DNA from: Planctomycetota bacterium | Lineage (GTDB): Bacteria > Planctomycetota > Phycisphaerae > Phycisphaerales > UBA1924 | DNA length: 6,023 nt | Reading direction: 5' to 3' | Assembly (NCBI GenBank): GCA_023412695.1 | Contig: JAEYNG010000496.1 | Span: 1-6,023, forward strand | In this document: positions 5,291 to 6,023 of the stretch, one piece after another | Position numbering within the stretch: position 1 is the stretch's first letter | Layout of the letters: each line of letters opens with the position of its first letter | Notes under the pieces: generated by a model | The model's database searches: none | What the model was told of the DNA's origin: nothing | Seen by the model: the letters and a program-made list of their open reading frames with translations, nothing else | Translations under genes and position numbers: made by a program

Positions 5291-5980
5291 ATGGCGCGTA
5301 CAACCAAATCCGCTTTGATCGCCAAACCACGATCAGCGGTCAAGAAGAAGTCGGCGGCCGGTCGCGATCAACGCAAAGCCGCTCCGTCCGCGGCAGAGCC
5401 ACAGGCTTATGCAGGCGTCTCATCCGCCGCTGTGGAGAAGGCCACTGGCAAGCCATGGTCGCACTGGCTGGCCGTGCTTGACAAAGCCGACGCAAGACAC
5501 TTGCCCCACAAGGACATTGCGGAACTGTTGCTCGGCCGGCACAACGTCCCGCCGTGGTGGTCACAGATGATTACCGTCGGCTACGAGCAGGCCCGCGGCC
5601 TGCGGGTGAAGCACCAGACGGCACGGGGCTTTTCTGTCAGCGCAAGCCGCACCATCGCAGCCGATATCAACGTGGTCTTCAGGGCATGGACCGAGAGCAA
5701 GGTCCGCGAGAAGTGGTTAGAGGGCGCACCCGTATCCATCCGCAAGGCCACGCCGGGCAAGAGCATCCGGCCGAACTGGACAGACCCTGCCGCCCGCAAT
5801 GGCCGCGAACCGCGTCAACGCATCATCGAGGTCATCCTCGTCGACAAGTCCGCGCCTGGAAAGGCCAAGACCGCCGTGCAGGTACAGGAAGGCAAGCTGG
5901 CGTCCGCCAGCGAGGTCACCAAGCGGAAGACATACTGGGCGAAGGCGCTCGACCGCCTGCGGTCGCAGCTGGAGGCCTGA
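5291..5980 (+). CDS. DUF4287 domain protein with C-terminal SRPBCC-like domain
   Basis: 229 residues. The first 40 or so are Lys/Ala/Arg-rich and probably disordered, with KKK at 18-20. Residues about 46-105 match DUF4287: ATGKPWSHWLAVLDK (51-65), HKDIAELLLGRHNV (73-86) and PPWWSQMITVGYEQARGLR (87-105). The rest (about 112-229) resembles the SRPBCC/AHSA1-like half often fused to it: GFSVSASRTIAADINVVFRA (113-132), then KVREKWLEG (137-145), ATPGKSIRPNW (153-163), VQVQEGKL (196-203) and a terminal KRKTYWAKALDRLRSQLE (211-228). SRPBCC folds hold hydrophobic ligands, but no function is established for this combination that I know of. It starts 20 bases after the Pmp3-like gene and probably shares its message. 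Codon use seems slightly less biased to G/C third positions than in sucC, which may only reflect lower expression. The domain assignment rests on remembered family patterns. The basic tail could contact nucleic acid, but that is speculative. Confidence 0.87.
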   Translation: MARTTKSALIAKPRSAVKKKSAAGRDQRKAAPSAAEPQAYAGVSSAAVEKATGKPWSHWLAVLDKADARHLPHKDIAELLLGRHNVPPWWSQMITVGYEQARGLRVKHQTARGFSVSASRTIAADINVVFRAWTESKVREKWLEGAPVSIRKATPGKSIRPNWTDPAARNGREPRQRIIEVILVDKSAPGKAKTAVQVQEGKLASASEVTKRKTYWAKALDRLRSQLEA

Positions 5981-6023
5981 CGCACCGTTTGGTTCTCTCT
6001 CACAAAGAAGCGGGCCCCGGGGA

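Noticed and set aside
4218..5330. Minus-strand open frame of 370 codons opposite sucC and the Pmp3-like gene
   Set aside because: It shows no family features, and the plus-strand frame encodes an unmistakable SucC.
5981..6023. Possible terminator or gene start in the last 43 bases
   Set aside because: There is a T-rich patch and a GC-rich patch (GGGCCCC) at the edge, but no stem followed by T residues and no open frame with support before the window ends.

Overview
The window is high-GC bacterial DNA, tightly packed with protein-coding genes. No tRNA, rRNA, CRISPR array, insertion sequence or phage gene is visible. The gene content, base composition and a large glycosidase-like protein of a type I associate with planctomycetes suggest Planctomycetota, perhaps Phycisphaerae. 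This assignment is an inference from style, not from a marker gene.

Left arm (1-2627, all on the minus strand, so read right to left). First comes a 586-residue protein (867-2627). Its C-terminal half looks like a glycoside hydrolase family 10 barrel that has lost the catalytic glutamates. Twelve bases later is a 133-residue membrane-anchored helix-hairpin-helix protein of the ComEA type (453-854). About 100 bases further on is the N-terminus of a gene that leaves the window at base 1, which reads as the start of the transcription-repair coupling factor Mfd.

Centre (2628-3717). A 94-base divergent intergenic region separates the left arm from purC (SAICAR synthase, purine biosynthesis) on the plus strand.

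Right arm (3718-6023, plus strand). sucC (succinyl-CoA ligase beta subunit, TCA cycle) has its own plausible promoter and Shine-Dalgarno sequence, but it is not followed by sucD. Instead, an 84-base spacer containing a perfect 8-bp inverted repeat leads to a 57-residue Pmp3/YqaE-family membrane protein. Twenty bases later begins a 229-residue DUF4287 plus SRPBCC-like protein with a Lys/Ala-rich N-terminal tail. The last 43 bases hold nothing I can identify.

Most genes here are housekeeping genes with intact motifs. The parts worth a second look are the catalytically degenerate GH10-like protein, the dyad just upstream of the Pmp3-like gene, the sucC without sucD, and the apparent absence of a ribosome binding site in front of purC. 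I see no convincing evidence of a wholly new multi-gene system.
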